Assembly (NCBI GenBank): GCA_028822675.1
Contig: JAPKDE010000012.1
Location: 1-28,314 of the forward strand
From: Dehalococcoidia bacterium
Lineage (GTDB): Bacteria > Chloroflexota > Dehalococcoidia > UBA3495
DNA: 28,314 bases
Direction of reading: 5' to 3'
Shown here: positions 16,360 through 22,657 of the stretch, piece by piece
Numbering within the stretch: the stretch's first letter is position 1
Layout: each line of letters opens with the position of its first letter
Program-made: the position numbers and the translations under genes
Notes under the pieces: generated by a model
Database searches by the model: none
What the model was told of the DNA's origin: nothing
What the model saw: only the letters and a program-made list of their open reading frames with translations

Positions 16360-16388
16360 AAAAAATAGCCCCAGCATTCGCGGGGCCA
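16360..16388 (-). terminator. first terminator-like hairpin in the tuf leader
   Basis: GCCCC (16368-16372) pairs with GGGGC (16382-16386), with two further inner GC pairs after a bulged A. On the minus strand TA and six T follow. It lies only about 17 nt after the predicted start of transcription, so it could prematurely end most transcripts of the operon. Confidence 0.6.
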
Positions 16389-16412
16389 TTTCGTAACCAA
16401 GAATCTATAAGA

Positions 16413-16441
16413 ATTATATAAATATGGCCCTAGAAAGTCAA
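16413..16441 (-). promoter_or_regulatory. near-consensus sigma-70 promoter of the tRNA-tuf operon
   Basis: On the minus strand a -35 box TTGACT (16436-16441) and a perfect -10 box TATAAT (16413-16418) are separated by exactly 17 bp. It is the best promoter match I found in the window. Transcription would start near 16405 and run through two terminator-like hairpins to tRNA-Tyr. Confidence 0.8.
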
Positions 16442-16490
16442 TCGAATTCACGCCCGAGTTGACGGATTCCGACGTGATCTTTCTCCTAGA

Positions 16491-16527
16491 CCGTCATCTT
16501 GACGGCGAGTGTGCCGTAATCTACACT
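16491..16527 (+). promoter_or_regulatory. candidate apt promoter with overlapping inverted repeat
   Basis: A TTGACG (16499-16504) and TACACT (16522-16527) lie 17 bp apart. The inverted repeat CCGTC (16491-16495) / GACGG (16501-16505) overlaps the -35 box, and GTGCC (16511-16515) / GGCAC (16532-16536) surrounds the -10. Repressor binding is possible but unproven. Confidence 0.45.
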
Positions 16528-16679
16528 TTTAGGCACGGCCCATCGACTTGATAGACCTACCGTTATACCTGTCTCTGGGCACGAATTTCTTCTAATCAAG
16601 GACCGAACCAACAACAAGAGCACCCAAATGTACCCAAGTACACGGGGCTCCTGATTTCGGATTCGGCAGTGCAACACCA

Positions 16680-17192
16680 ATGGATATTAAAGATTTCATC
16701 AGAGATGTGCCCGATTTTCCAGAGCCAGGTATCTTGTTTAAGGACATCACTCCACTGCTGGCCGATGCCAAAGCCTTTGACTACACGATAGCTCAATTGG
16801 CTGATCACTATAAAAACACGGAGTTCGACATCATCGTACCAGTAGAGTCGCGAGGTTTCTTGTTTGGCGCTCCGTTGGCCCGAGAACTTGGCAAAGGGAT
16901 TGTGCCGGTACGTAAACCGGGCAAACTACCCGCCGCCACTCTTTCCACAGACTATGTCCTTGAATACGGCACCAACACCATGGAAATCCATGAGGACGGA
17001 ATTCAAAAAGGCCAAAAAGTTCTTATATTAGATGACCTGCTGGCCACCGGTGGCACCCTGGGAGCCTCTGCCAAGCTGGTGGAGATGACCGGGGGCACCG
17101 TTGCCGAGATTGGCGTGATCATTGAGCTGTCTTTCTTAGAAGGCCGGAATAACCTTTCCAACTACAATGTATTCTCGATGATTCAATACTGA
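16680..17192 (+). CDS. apt: adenine phosphoribosyltransferase
   Basis: This 170-aa purine salvage enzyme joins adenine and PRPP to make AMP. It begins IKDFIRDVPDFPEPGILFKD, the usual Apt N-terminus, and carries VPVESRGFLFGAPLA and the PRPP loop VLILDDLLATGGTLGA. Length is normal. The ATG at 16680 matches the family start, although no good ribosome-binding site is visible just before it. It is separated by 98 bp from the next gene and may be monocistronic. Confidence 0.96.
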   Translation: MDIKDFIRDVPDFPEPGILFKDITPLLADAKAFDYTIAQLADHYKNTEFDIIVPVESRGFLFGAPLARELGKGIVPVRKPGKLPAATLSTDYVLEYGTNTMEIHEDGIQKGQKVLILDDLLATGGTLGASAKLVEMTGGTVAEIGVIIELSFLEGRNNLSNYNVFSMIQY

Positions 17193-17233
17193 TTTATATT
17201 CAGTTCGTATTTTAAGAAATCAGATCATTCGAC

Positions 17234-17265
17234 CCATGCTGCACAAGCTGCAATAATCAGCATGG
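17234..17265 (+). repeat. 8-bp inverted repeat between apt and the MBL-fold gene
   Basis: CCATGCTG (17234-17241) and CAGCATGG (17258-17265) are perfect complements, 16 nt apart. The repeat lies just upstream of the MBL gene's ribosome-binding site and could be an operator or a weak terminator of apt. No T-run is present. Confidence 0.4.
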
Positions 17266-17290
17266 AACACTTAACCAAGAGGAGCTATTC

Positions 17291-18130
17291 ATGGCCAACC
17301 AGATTACCGTAGGTAACGTTGATATTAAATTCGTCTTGGATATGCTCCCGCCGCCCCGTGACCCGTCTGTAATGTTTCCAACCACCGACTCCCATGACTG
17401 GGAGCCGTACCACGAGGCACTTGAAGACTGCCAGCTACAGCTTTACTACGGTCATTTTTACCTGCGCAGCATGGGTAAGACCATCATGGTGGACACTGGC
17501 ATGGGCCCAGGACCCCATCCCAGCCGGGCGAACCGCACCGGAGACATGATTAACCAGTTGAAAATCTCCGGGGTAAATCCTGAAGATGTGGACCTTGTTT
17601 TAATCACCCACATGCACATTGACCATGTGGGCTGGAACATTGATTACTCCGGATCCGAGCCGAAACCGACTTTCCCCAACGCCCGCTATTTGGCCCCCCA
17701 ACTGGATTGGGATCATTTCACCAAACCTGAATTCGCCAAGGATGCCCCGTGGGTTGAGGAGAATATCCTGCCGTTGGAGAAGATGGGCCTACTTGATTTA
17801 ATAGGAGACGGCTATGTCGTCAACGACGAAATAACGGCCATCTCCACACCTGGTCACACGCCAGGACACATGGTGTTTGACATCACTTCTCAGGGAGAGA
17901 AGGCCATGGTGGTGGGTGACCTGCTCCACAGCAGGGTTCAGATTGAACACCCTGAATGGACCGCTGGAGTCGACACAGACAAGGAAGCCAGCCAAAAGAA
18001 CCGTACAATGATATTAGAGCGGGCTGAATCGGAAGACATAGTTATTGCCGCCGGTCACTTTCATCCCGACGACCACATTGGCAAGGTGATTCGCCTGGAA
18101 GGCAAACGCTACTGGCAGGTAATCAAGTAA
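17291..18130 (+). CDS. MBL-fold metallohydrolase
   Basis: This 279-aa protein has the metallo-beta-lactamase fold of the lactonase/glyoxalase II group. The main metal motif is THMHIDHVGW (His107, His109, Asp111, His112); STPGHTPGH, VVGDLLHS and AAGHFHPDDH supply the remaining ligands. It is likely a cytoplasmic hydrolase of esters or lactones; the substrate is not readable. AGAGGAG lies 7 nt before the ATG. Its 3' end, including the stop, is partly repeated 71 bp downstream. It begins a plus-strand group with a CMD-like protein and a beta-hydroxyacid dehydrogenase. Confidence 0.88.
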   Translation: MANQITVGNVDIKFVLDMLPPPRDPSVMFPTTDSHDWEPYHEALEDCQLQLYYGHFYLRSMGKTIMVDTGMGPGPHPSRANRTGDMINQLKISGVNPEDVDLVLITHMHIDHVGWNIDYSGSEPKPTFPNARYLAPQLDWDHFTKPEFAKDAPWVEENILPLEKMGLLDLIGDGYVVNDEITAISTPGHTPGHMVFDITSQGEKAMVVGDLLHSRVQIEHPEWTAGVDTDKEASQKNRTMILERAESEDIVIAAGHFHPDDHIGKVIRLEGKRYWQVIK

Positions 18131-18201
18131 GCAGACCAAGCAAACGCCACAGCCCGCCGATTTGAATAAAAGGCAAACGCTACTGGCAGGTAATCAAGTA
18201 A
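18099..18201 (+). repeat. 32-nt direct repeat at the 3' end of the MBL gene
   Basis: An identical 32-nt segment occurs at 18099-18130 and 18170-18201, a period of 71 bp. The first copy is the last codons and stop of the MBL gene (GKRYWQVIK). The sequence after each copy is also similar for about 20 nt (CAG-CCA-GCAA compared with CAG-TCA-GCAA). This looks like a local tandem duplication of the gene end that has partly decayed. Confidence 0.85.
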
Positions 18202-18254
18202 ACAGGTCAGGCAACCAGCGCTGAAACTGCGGTTTAACACAATCAGGAGACATC

Positions 18255-19199
18255 GTGAGCCCGGAAGATAGCCCAGGACATAATCCAGGAAAACCAGGCA
18301 AAGACCTAGACCAAGCCGCATTTGATTTTAGGCAGACCTACTACGGCCCGGATAACAACCCGGTGCCGCCGGCTGCCATGGCTGAACTTGCACCCGATGT
18401 CATGCGTCTTGTGGACTCGGTTATCTACGGCGAGATCTACAACCGACCAGCCGTAGACCTGCAAACACGCAGCCTGTGCACCATCGCCGCGTTGGTGGTG
18501 CTGGGCCACAGCCCTCAGATGATTAAAAGGCACATCTCCGGAGCGCTCCACGTTGGCGTAACCCGTGAGGAAATATCTGAGATCATCGCCCAGATGGTTT
18601 TCTATGGCGGCATGCCGGCGGCGGTCAATGCCTTCCGCATGGCCAAGGAAGCCTTCGATGAATCCCCCGACGGTCTAACCCCGGAGGAAACTGCGGCGCG
18701 TAAAGCAGCAGAGCCAGATCCAGAAGCGGCAAACACGGTGCAGTATAAAGAAGACGGCGTGGCATATGGCATAGCTCCCGAACCGCCCAGGGCAGACCCT
18801 TCAGACGCTGAAGAAGAACCACACTTTGACCCGAACGCTGACAACGATGAATTGCGGCCCCGACTAAAGCCCACGGAGCTGCCACCATTAAAAGCCGACC
18901 GACCATATAAGCGCCCATCCGACATGAGTAGGAGAGAACGCGATGAAAATAGGTTTCATCGGGACCGGCAACATGGGGAATCCAATGGCCGCCAATCTGA
19001 TCAAAGCAGGCCATCAGCTAACCGTGCACGACCTGCGACGGGAGGCCGCAACCAATCTCCTAGAGATGGGCGCAAACTGGGCGGACAGTCCAAAGGAGGC
19101 CGTCCCGGGCAACGAACTGGTTCTAACGTCCCTTCCAGTACCAAGGGACGTGGAGGCGGTGGTCCTGGGCGAAAACGGAATCCTGGAAGGGGCAAGTGA
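18255..19199 (+). CDS. carboxymuconolactone decarboxylase-like protein with long C-terminal extension
   Basis: The first half (about residues 50-140) is a CMD/AhpD-like helical domain with LCTIAALVVLGHSPQMIKRH and ISEIIAQMVFYGGMPAAVNA. It lacks a CxxC pair, so it resembles the decarboxylase branch more than AhpD. An acidic, proline-rich linker (about 145-225) is followed by a basic, Gly/Arg/Ser-rich end. The last 257 nt overlap the next gene out of frame. That end may be genuine overprinting, or the result of a lost stop or a one-base indel: stops at 18908-18910 and 18925-18927 in the two other frames would give normal spacing. The GTG start is supported by AGGAGA. The domain call is good; the tail is doubtful. 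Confidence 0.72.
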   Translation: MSPEDSPGHNPGKPGKDLDQAAFDFRQTYYGPDNNPVPPAAMAELAPDVMRLVDSVIYGEIYNRPAVDLQTRSLCTIAALVVLGHSPQMIKRHISGALHVGVTREEISEIIAQMVFYGGMPAAVNAFRMAKEAFDESPDGLTPEETAARKAAEPDPEAANTVQYKEDGVAYGIAPEPPRADPSDAEEEPHFDPNADNDELRPRLKPTELPPLKADRPYKRPSDMSRRERDENRFHRDRQHGESNGRQSDQSRPSANRARPATGGRNQSPRDGRKLGGQSKGGRPGQRTGSNVPSSTKGRGGGGPGRKRNPGRGK

Positions 19200-19836
19200 G
19201 GGACAGGTCTTCTTTGACCTTTCAACAAACTCCCCAACAATGATCCGTCGGCTCCATGAGGAATGCGCCGCCAAGGGCGTCACATTGATGGACTCTCCGG
19301 TAAGCGGTGGCACCTACGGCGCAGCGGACGGAACCCTGGCCGTGATGGTCGGTGGAGACAAAGCGACATTCGACAAATTTAAGCCGACTCTTGAGGCCAT
19401 TGGCACCCACGTGGTTTACTGCGGTGACATCGGCAACGGCTCGGTCTGCAAGATTTGTAACAACCTAATGAGCATGGGCACCGGAGTACTGCTGGCAGAG
19501 GCGCTGACTTTGGGCGTCAAAGCCGGAGTGGATCTTGAAACGCTGGCCGATGTCATAAATAACAGCACCGGCGGCTCAAAACGACTCAAAGACAAGTTTC
19601 CACTGTTCCTATTTAAGGGTAACTTTGAGCCCGGCTTTGCCACCGCACTGGCCGCCAAAGACGTTAGACTGGCCACTGACCTGGGCCGGGAATACGGCAT
19701 ACCAATGGAACTATCCAACCTGGTGGACCAACGGCATGTTGAGGCGCTTTTCAGAGGGTATGGTCCCGAAGACTCGGACGCCGTGGCCAAGATTCAAGAA
19801 GAAAAATCAGGTATTCAACTGAGACTGCACGATTAG
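18943..19836 (+). CDS. 3-hydroxyisobutyrate dehydrogenase-family NAD(P)-dependent oxidoreductase
   Basis: This 297-aa beta-hydroxyacid dehydrogenase has the Rossmann motif IGFIGTGNMGNPMAANLIKA at residues 3-22, the substrate loop DSPVSGG (117-123) and the catalytic Lys170 in GSVCKICNN. Family members oxidise 3-hydroxyisobutyrate, tartronate semialdehyde-type or related acids; the exact substrate is unknown. AGGAGAG (18930-18936) is spaced 6 nt before the ATG, so this start is secure although it lies inside the preceding reading frame. The neighbouring MBL hydrolase and CMD-like protein suggest a small catabolic set. Confidence 0.93.
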   Translation: MKIGFIGTGNMGNPMAANLIKAGHQLTVHDLRREAATNLLEMGANWADSPKEAVPGNELVLTSLPVPRDVEAVVLGENGILEGASEGQVFFDLSTNSPTMIRRLHEECAAKGVTLMDSPVSGGTYGAADGTLAVMVGGDKATFDKFKPTLEAIGTHVVYCGDIGNGSVCKICNNLMSMGTGVLLAEALTLGVKAGVDLETLADVINNSTGGSKRLKDKFPLFLFKGNFEPGFATALAAKDVRLATDLGREYGIPMELSNLVDQRHVEALFRGYGPEDSDAVAKIQEEKSGIQLRLHD

Positions 19837-19924
19837 ATTGGCCAAGTAACTAATCAGTGGAAACCTGCCCGCAGCCCGAATGGGCTTTGACCTTTCCCAA
19901 GCTGAATTTCCGGAGAGTGAAAAA

Positions 19925-20959
19925 ATGACGACCAACGGAATGGAACGCTCCAAGATAGTGGAGTCCAGCGACACTATTGAGGCAATTGAAGAATGCTACA
20001 GGATGGGCTGGAGCGACGGTCTACCCGTTGTCCCGCCCGTTGACTACAAAGTAAGGGAAATGCTGGAAGCCAGCGGCATGACCGGTGAAGAAGAGATTAT
20101 TTCACTGGAAATGAGGAACCGGGTGCTCACATCCGAGAACGTGGCCGCCAACGCCGTGATGGCTGGTTGTCTCCCGGAATACTTCCCCGTATTGACCACC
20201 ACCCTGAAAGCGCTGGAAGAAGAGAAGAACTTCGTCCACATGGCTTCAGCGTCTACCAGTTCGCCGGCCATATTGATGGTCTTAAATGGACCGATCCGAG
20301 ACGAAATCAAAGCCAACTATCGGGACGGTCTGCTCGGCCCGGGCAACCGCGCCAACGCCGTTTTGGGCCGGGCCATCCGCCTTTGTTTCATGAACGGTTT
20401 TGATGCCAGACCCGGCACCCTGGACCGTGGCACGTTGGGCAACCCAGCCAAGTACACCCTTTGTTTCGCCGAGAACGAGCAAGACTCGCCTTGGGAGCCG
20501 ATGCACGTTGCCCGTGGCTTTAAGAAAGAAGACAGCACCGTGACGGTGGCAGTGGCCTATAACCCGGTCAACGTCAACGCCGCGTACGGTCACACTGGCG
20601 AGTCGGTCTTGATGGCCATCGCCGACACCCTGAAGTCTGCCTCCATGGCCTTCCGGTTCCCGTCTCAGTGGGTACTGGTCATCGGCCCGGAGCATGCCAT
20701 CACGTTAAACGAGGATGGTTGGACGCGTAGGGGCATCCAGGAATACATGATGGAAAATGCAGTTCGCCCTCAGAGCGAGTTGATTCGACTGGGCATCGCC
20801 CAAGGTCCGGAGCGCGAAGGCGATGACAAGATTCTCCGCCGCTGCTCCCAAGACCCGGAAGACATCCTGGTGATGATGGGTGGAGGCACCGGTGGACGTA
20901 ACAGCGCCATCATCGACACCACCCGCTACAAGATCAGGACTCGGATTATAGGTGCGTAG
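19925..20959 (+). CDS. uncharacterised protein paired with the UGSC selenoprotein
   Basis: I do not recognise this 344-aa protein with certainty. It has GWSDGLPVVPPVDYKVREML near the start, a conserved-looking central region (ENVAANAVMAGCLPEYFPV; GPGNRANAVLGRAIRLCF) and GGGTGGRNSAIIDTTRY near the end. No signal peptide or membrane segment is visible. Its position directly before the selenoprotein gene suggests a functional pair. The ATG at 19925 is preferred because GGAGAG lies about 7 nt upstream; an ATG at 19880 adds 15 residues but falls inside a small hairpin and lacks a ribosome-binding site. Confidence 0.7.
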   Translation: MTTNGMERSKIVESSDTIEAIEECYRMGWSDGLPVVPPVDYKVREMLEASGMTGEEEIISLEMRNRVLTSENVAANAVMAGCLPEYFPVLTTTLKALEEEKNFVHMASASTSSPAILMVLNGPIRDEIKANYRDGLLGPGNRANAVLGRAIRLCFMNGFDARPGTLDRGTLGNPAKYTLCFAENEQDSPWEPMHVARGFKKEDSTVTVAVAYNPVNVNAAYGHTGESVLMAIADTLKSASMAFRFPSQWVLVIGPEHAITLNEDGWTRRGIQEYMMENAVRPQSELIRLGIAQGPEREGDDKILRRCSQDPEDILVMMGGGTGGRNSAIIDTTRYKIRTRIIGA

Positions 20960-20974
20960 GTTTAAATCCCTACA

Positions 20975-20998
20975 AACCAACTAAGGGAAAGGTTGGTT
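20975..20998 (+). other. stem-loop after the uncharacterised gene
   Basis: AACCAAC (20975-20981) pairs with GTTGGTT (20992-20998) around a 10-nt loop, 16 nt after the stop. There is no T-run, so it is at best a weak terminator or an mRNA-end stabiliser. A second hairpin, AGAGTC (21010-21015) with GACTCT (21029-21034), follows. Confidence 0.4.
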
Positions 20999-21043
20999 GC
21001 AAAGGTAAAAGAGTCTGCCATTATCTAGGACTCTAATGCCTTG

Positions 21044-21049
21044 TATAAT
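21044..21049 (+). promoter_or_regulatory. candidate -10 box of the selenoprotein gene
   Basis: A perfect TATAAT lies 84 nt before the start codon. The sequence 17 bp upstream (TTATCT at 21021-21026) is a poor -35 match, so the promoter is uncertain; it would let the selenoprotein be expressed separately from the gene before it. Confidence 0.35.
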
Positions 21050-21132
21050 GCATCCTGCGGTGTATTATTAGGCCAACGCAACCCAATCCTTATCCATACT
21101 GACCAATATCAATAAAAAGTCTGGGAGGAATC

Positions 21133-21702
21133 ATGGCTGAAACTGTAGAAGTAAGAAATATGAGATTAGTTAATCCCACCGGAACATCACTATCGTCCGG
21201 TGATTTCCGGTTAAATGAGCGTCCCGATACGCTTTCGGGCAAAACCCTGGGGCTGTTGGAAAACTCCAAGGCCAACTCGGACAAGGTCCTGCACATTTTG
21301 GGCCAGATGCTGAATGAAAAGTATGACCTCAAAGACATTGTCTACTTCAACAAACACTCGGCATCACTTCCCACCAAGCCTGACGTTGTTCAAGACATGA
21401 TTAACAAGGTGGACATCCTGATTACCGGAATCGGTGATTGAGGCTCTTGCAGTTCGTGCAGTGTGCACGACGGTATCGAGATGGAGCGCCTGGGCTTGCC
21501 CACTGCGTCGATTATCACCCACGTGTTCAACAACACCGCCAAGGCCATGACCCGCATGATGGGAGTGCCTGACTTCGAGTACATCGTCGCCGAGCATCCT
21601 CTCTCCAGCCTGACCGACGAAGAGTGTCAGGAACGGGCCGAGACCTTGTTCCCCGATGTGGAGCGCATCCTCGTCGGTAGCGCCGCAGCCAAAGAAGACT
21701 AA
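21133..21702 (+). CDS. UGSC-family selenoprotein with in-frame UGA
   Basis: One 189-aa protein is encoded across an in-frame TGA at 21439-21441. Residues 1-102 and 104-189 are in the same frame and both look like coding sequence. The TGA sits as U103 in IGD-U-GSCSSCS, the U-G-S-C motif that names the UGSC family, with Cys106 and Cys109 nearby. A perfect 7-bp hairpin with loop GTG begins 12 nt after the TGA, fitting a bacterial SECIS. A Cys/Sec-type redox role is inferred; the reaction is not known. GGGAGGA precedes the ATG. A strong terminator follows the TAA. Read as a normal stop, the gene would yield a truncated product without the redox centre. Confidence 0.9.
21454..21470 (+). promoter_or_regulatory. 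bacterial SECIS-like hairpin
   Basis: TCGTGCA (21454-21460) pairs perfectly with TGCACGA (21464-21470) around the loop GTG. The loop begins 19 nt after the UGA at 21439-21441 and its first base is G, in line with described bacterial SECIS rules (short stem, small loop with early G, within about 16-37 nt of the UGA). It lies inside the coding region. Confidence 0.85.
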
Positions 21703-21732
21703 ACCAGTCCTAGCGGTAAACCAAAGCGAATA

Positions 21733-21767
21733 AAAAAGGCGTCCCGTACCATCCGGGACGCCTTTTT
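21733..21767. terminator. intrinsic terminator after the selenoprotein gene
   Basis: GGCGTCCCG (21738-21746) pairs with CGGGACGCC (21754-21762) around a 7-nt loop, flanked by A5 and T5. It can act in both directions, ending the selenoprotein transcript and the minus-strand small gene. Confidence 0.92.
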
Positions 21768-21789
21768 AGTTTGTCTGGAATTATGTAGA

Positions 21790-21933
21790 TCAGTCTTTTG
21801 ATGCGTTCTTCGCCATACCACTCCCAACCGCGATCCAAAGCCCCACATTGTTGGTCAGCGCACCAATGACCGTTCCGACTATGATTCCCATAGCCATCCC
21901 GAATCCAACGCGATCCTTTTTACCTTTTAGCAT
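21790..21933 (-). CDS. small glycine-rich membrane protein (47 aa)
   Basis: A short minus-strand gene reads MLKGKKDRVGFGMAMGIIVG and continues TVIGALTNNVGLWIAVGSGM, then a basic AKNASKD end and TGA. The positively charged N-terminus and two glycine-spaced hydrophobic stretches (about residues 10-26 and 30-40) suggest a small inner-membrane protein of the glycine-zipper kind. GAGGT lies about 7 nt before the ATG, and the bidirectional terminator lies just downstream. Similar small proteins of unknown function occur widely; I cannot assign a role. Confidence 0.7.
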   Translation of the reverse strand: MLKGKKDRVGFGMAMGIIVGTVIGALTNNVGLWIAVGSGMAKNASKD

Positions 21934-22177
21934 TGCCTGACCTCAACATGCCAATCTCCAATTCGATGGAGACCCGTGAAAACCGAATTAGCTAATATCA
22001 TATCTTTAATCCATGAGGGCGTTTCCGGTTGAATCGGCTTTGTGCCTGTGGTACGATTTTACTTGGATTGTTACTGATTTCACGAACTTTGTACTGGCCG
22101 TTAAATGCCGGGCAAATCAACTGTGATTTCAGCCCTTCCGAACCCTTTCCAAGCCCGATTAACCAGGAGCCCAAACC
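21934..22177. other. intergenic region before the nuoEFG-like operon
   Basis: The 244-bp divergent gap contains no gene. It holds the ribosome-binding site of the small minus-strand gene at its left and a candidate plus-strand promoter for the operon (22029-22057). The sequence after the -10 box is pyrimidine- and A/T-mixed with no obvious structure. Confidence 0.5.
22029..22057 (+). promoter_or_regulatory. candidate promoter of the nuoEFG-like operon
   Basis: TTGAAT (22029-22034) and TACGAT (22052-22057) are separated by 17 bp, each matching 4 of 6 consensus bases. Start of transcription would be near 22064, giving a leader of about 115 nt before nuoE. Confidence 0.5.
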
Positions 22178-22657
22178 ATGAGTGGGCTAGTACAGCGGAT
22201 CCACGACGCGGTCCACGGCCAAACCCAGCCAACTGTCACTGTATTGTCTTCTCTATTAGCTGTAGAAGATGAATTGGGTTATATCCCCAAAGAGGCGCTG
22301 GAATTCGTGGCCGAATTCTCCAATGCCACCGTCAACGACGTGTGGGCTGTCGCTTCTTTTTACCCCAACTTCAGATTTGATCCTCCCGCAGAACACGTTG
22401 TTGACGTCTGCTGGGGCGCGTCCTGCCACCTGGTAGGAGCAATGAATATATTCAAATCAGTCTTAGAAGCCGCTGGCTTGGACGACGAAGGCGACACCCC
22501 TGATAAGCGGCTCACCGTTAGGTTTAACTCGTGCCTTGGCGCTTGTTCTCAGGCCCCGGTGATTGCCATGGACCACCATCTGGCAGGCAGAGTTAACCCG
22601 GAATCTGCGGCCAAGCACGTAACTCACCTTCTTGAGCAGGACGGTCATGCCAAGTAG
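22178..22657 (+). CDS. nuoE: NADH dehydrogenase subunit E-like [2Fe-2S] protein
   Basis: This 159-aa thioredoxin-like ferredoxin carries one [2Fe-2S] cluster in NuoE or the small subunit of NAD-linked formate dehydrogenases and hydrogenases. The four ligands are Cys78 and Cys83 (CWGASC) and Cys119 and Cys123 (CLGAC). The N-terminal helical part with LLAVEDELGYIPKEALEFVA is also typical. The ATG at 22178 follows an AGGAG at moderate distance. It overlaps the next gene by 11 nt. Whether it works in complex I or in a soluble NAD-linked enzyme is not settled by its sequence. Confidence 0.9.
   Translation: MSGLVQRIHDAVHGQTQPTVTVLSSLLAVEDELGYIPKEALEFVAEFSNATVNDVWAVASFYPNFRFDPPAEHVVDVCWGASCHLVGAMNIFKSVLEAAGLDDEGDTPDKRLTVRFNSCLGACSQAPVIAMDHHLAGRVNPESAAKHVTHLLEQDGHAK

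Larger units (their letters stand above)
16143..16679. other. 537-bp intergenic region with divergent control signals
   Basis: No convincing protein gene was found here. The left half carries the leader of the tRNA-tuf operon on the minus strand: a strong promoter, two terminator-like hairpins and at least two further stem-loops (16266-16271 with 16280-16285, and CCCGGC/GCCGGG near 16230-16247). The right half holds a candidate plus-strand promoter for apt with inverted repeats around its -35 box. Confidence 0.55.

Noticed and set aside
16486..16808. Minus-strand ORFs of 64 and 70 aa in the apt upstream region
   Set aside because: They overlap the apt start and its promoter, and show no protein character.
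19880..19924. ATG at 19880 as the start of the uncharacterised gene
   Set aside because: It lies in an AGCCC/GGGCT stem-loop and has no ribosome-binding site, while ATG 19925 has GGAGAG at good spacing.
21463..21702. A separate 79-aa gene starting at 21463
   Set aside because: It is in the same frame as the preceding ORF and is the C-terminal part of the selenoprotein; its GTG start lies within the SECIS loop.
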